DNA from: Streptomyces agglomeratus
Lineage (GTDB): Bacteria > Actinomycetota > Actinomycetes > Streptomycetales > Streptomycetaceae
Direction of reading: 5' to 3'
DNA length: 64,000 bases
NCBI RefSeq assembly: GCF_001746415.1
Contig: NZ_MEHJ01000001.1
Span: 2,625,001-2,689,000, forward strand
Part shown: piece after piece, positions 63,415 to 64,000 of the stretch
Layout of the letters: the number at the start of each line of letters is the position of its first letter
Position numbering within the stretch: the stretch's first letter is position 1
The notes under the pieces: model-generated
The model's database searches: none
Told to the model about the DNA's origin: nothing
What the model saw: the letters and a program-made list of their open reading frames with translations, nothing else
Position numbers and translations under genes: made by a program

Positions 63415-64000
63415 TCAGTTCCCTCCGGTCGTCGTCGCGAACGCGGGCTCCGGCTCCTCACCCGGCACCGCGCTGCCTGCGGCGCCCTTGACGGCCCTGG
63501 CGCTGACGGTCCTGGTGGCGGCGCGCTCACGTGCGGAGGTCCAGCACCACACCGCGACCGGCGCGAGTGCGATGACCAGGGCCAGTACGGCCCATGTGCG
63601 CATCGCCGCATGGGTGTGACCGAAGTGGACGGACGCGACCAGCGAGGCCAGCAGCACCACCGCCCAGGACAGGTGGATACGGAAGGTCAGCAGCCGGTCG
63701 GGGCTCGCCTCGCCGCCCTTGGGCGTGACCACGAACCTGCCTCGGGTGCGCAGCACCGCCGAGCCGAGGGACTTCGCGTAGATCGGTGCGCAGAGCGCCG
63801 ACATCGCCATGCCGGCCAGGCCACCGGAGCCCTCGGGTTCGTGCGGCGAGACGTTGTGGCGCCTGTTCCACAGGTAGAGCCCGATCTGGAGGGCGGCCGC
63901 GTCGCTGTAGAGCATCAGCCACACCGACGAGGAGACCTGAGTGCCGGACGCCCCGAACCACAGGAACAGGACGCAGCTGAGAATGCCGAGCAGCCAGTTC
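63415..64000 (-). CDS. cslA: Cellulose synthase-like glycosyltransferase CslA (C-terminal part only)
   Basis: The last 194 codons are visible; the rest lies beyond the right edge. The visible part starts NWLLGILSCVLFLWFGASG and shows about four membrane helices, the last two at LHLSWAVVLLASLVAS-like (IHLSWAVVLLASLVA) and WAVLALVIALAPVAVW, then a soluble tail. The catalytic GT2 domain is outside, so assignment rests on membrane topology and position next to glxA and cslZ. Makes a beta-glucan at hyphal tips. Confidence 0.8.
   Translation of the reverse strand, partial: NWLLGILSCVLFLWFGASGTQVSSSVWLMLYSDAAALQIGLYLWNRRHNVSPHEPEGSGGLAGMAMSALCAPIYAKSLGSAVLRTRGRFVVTPKGGEASPDRLLTFRIHLSWAVVLLASLVASVHFGHTHAAMRTWAVLALVIALAPVAVWCWTSARERAATRTVSARAVKGAAGSAVPGEEPEPAFATTTGGN

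Overview
The window is high-GC DNA with Streptomyces-type codon use and Streptomyces-typical families: lipoprotein L,D-transpeptidases, bldA-type TTA codons, DUF6230/DUF6114 proteins and a GlgE pathway. From memory, the gene order from icmA through trx, pyk, ackA, pta, pfk, the dct two-component system, MerR-trx, helD, glgB, mak, treS, glgE, glgP, M4 protease, ABC pair, glgX, two Ldts and enoyl-CoA hydratase follows the S. coelicolor SCO54xx core region in inverted order. No tRNA, rRNA, CRISPR array or insertion sequence was seen.

Layout. 1-6.5 kb: a YVTN-propeller lipoprotein and a degenerate NodB-type deacetylase, a TTA-containing anti-sigma-like ATPase, enoyl-CoA hydratase and tandem L,D-transpeptidases. 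6.7-15.1 kb: glgX, a heterodimeric ABC exporter and a secreted M4 metalloprotease. 15.2-36.1 kb: glgP on the minus strand, then a block from 17.96 to about 27.3 kb, then glgE-treS-mak-glgB on the plus strand. The block holds a putative biosynthetic cassette: an FAD monooxygenase, a PrnB-like heme enzyme of the TDO/IDO superfamily, a 14-TM MFS exporter and an HpaB-type flavin monooxygenase, with an AraC regulator, plus an NmrA-like protein and a subtilisin. 36.1-45.3 kb: a HelD-type RNA polymerase-recycling ATPase, MerR-thioredoxin, dctA facing a DctB/DctR-like pair, and two HTH proteins, one of them a membrane-anchored trefoil protein. 45.5-51.7 kb: pfkA, pta-ackA and pyk. 51.7-54.4 kb: a DUF6230/DUF6114/disordered-protein operon. 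55.1-60.1 kb: a thioredoxin-TPR protein, TetR, a broken acetyltransferase, icmA, DUF3817 and MarR. 60.4-64 kb: cslZ facing glxA-cslA, the hyphal-tip glycan machinery, cut at the right edge.

Function. GlgP, GlgE, TreS, Mak, GlgB and GlgX form an almost complete route linking trehalose, maltose-1-phosphate and branched alpha-glucan. PfkA, Pyk, Pta and AckA, with dicarboxylate uptake by DctA, put much of central carbon flow in one region, and IcmA links branched-chain and butyryl-CoA pools. The most novel piece is the PrnB-like/HpaB/FAD cassette, which seems to split the usual glgP-glgE pair and carries five 23-24 bp tandem repeats in its likely promoter. The DUF6230 operon is the second uncharacterised system, and two genes carry rare TTA codons that suggest bldA control.
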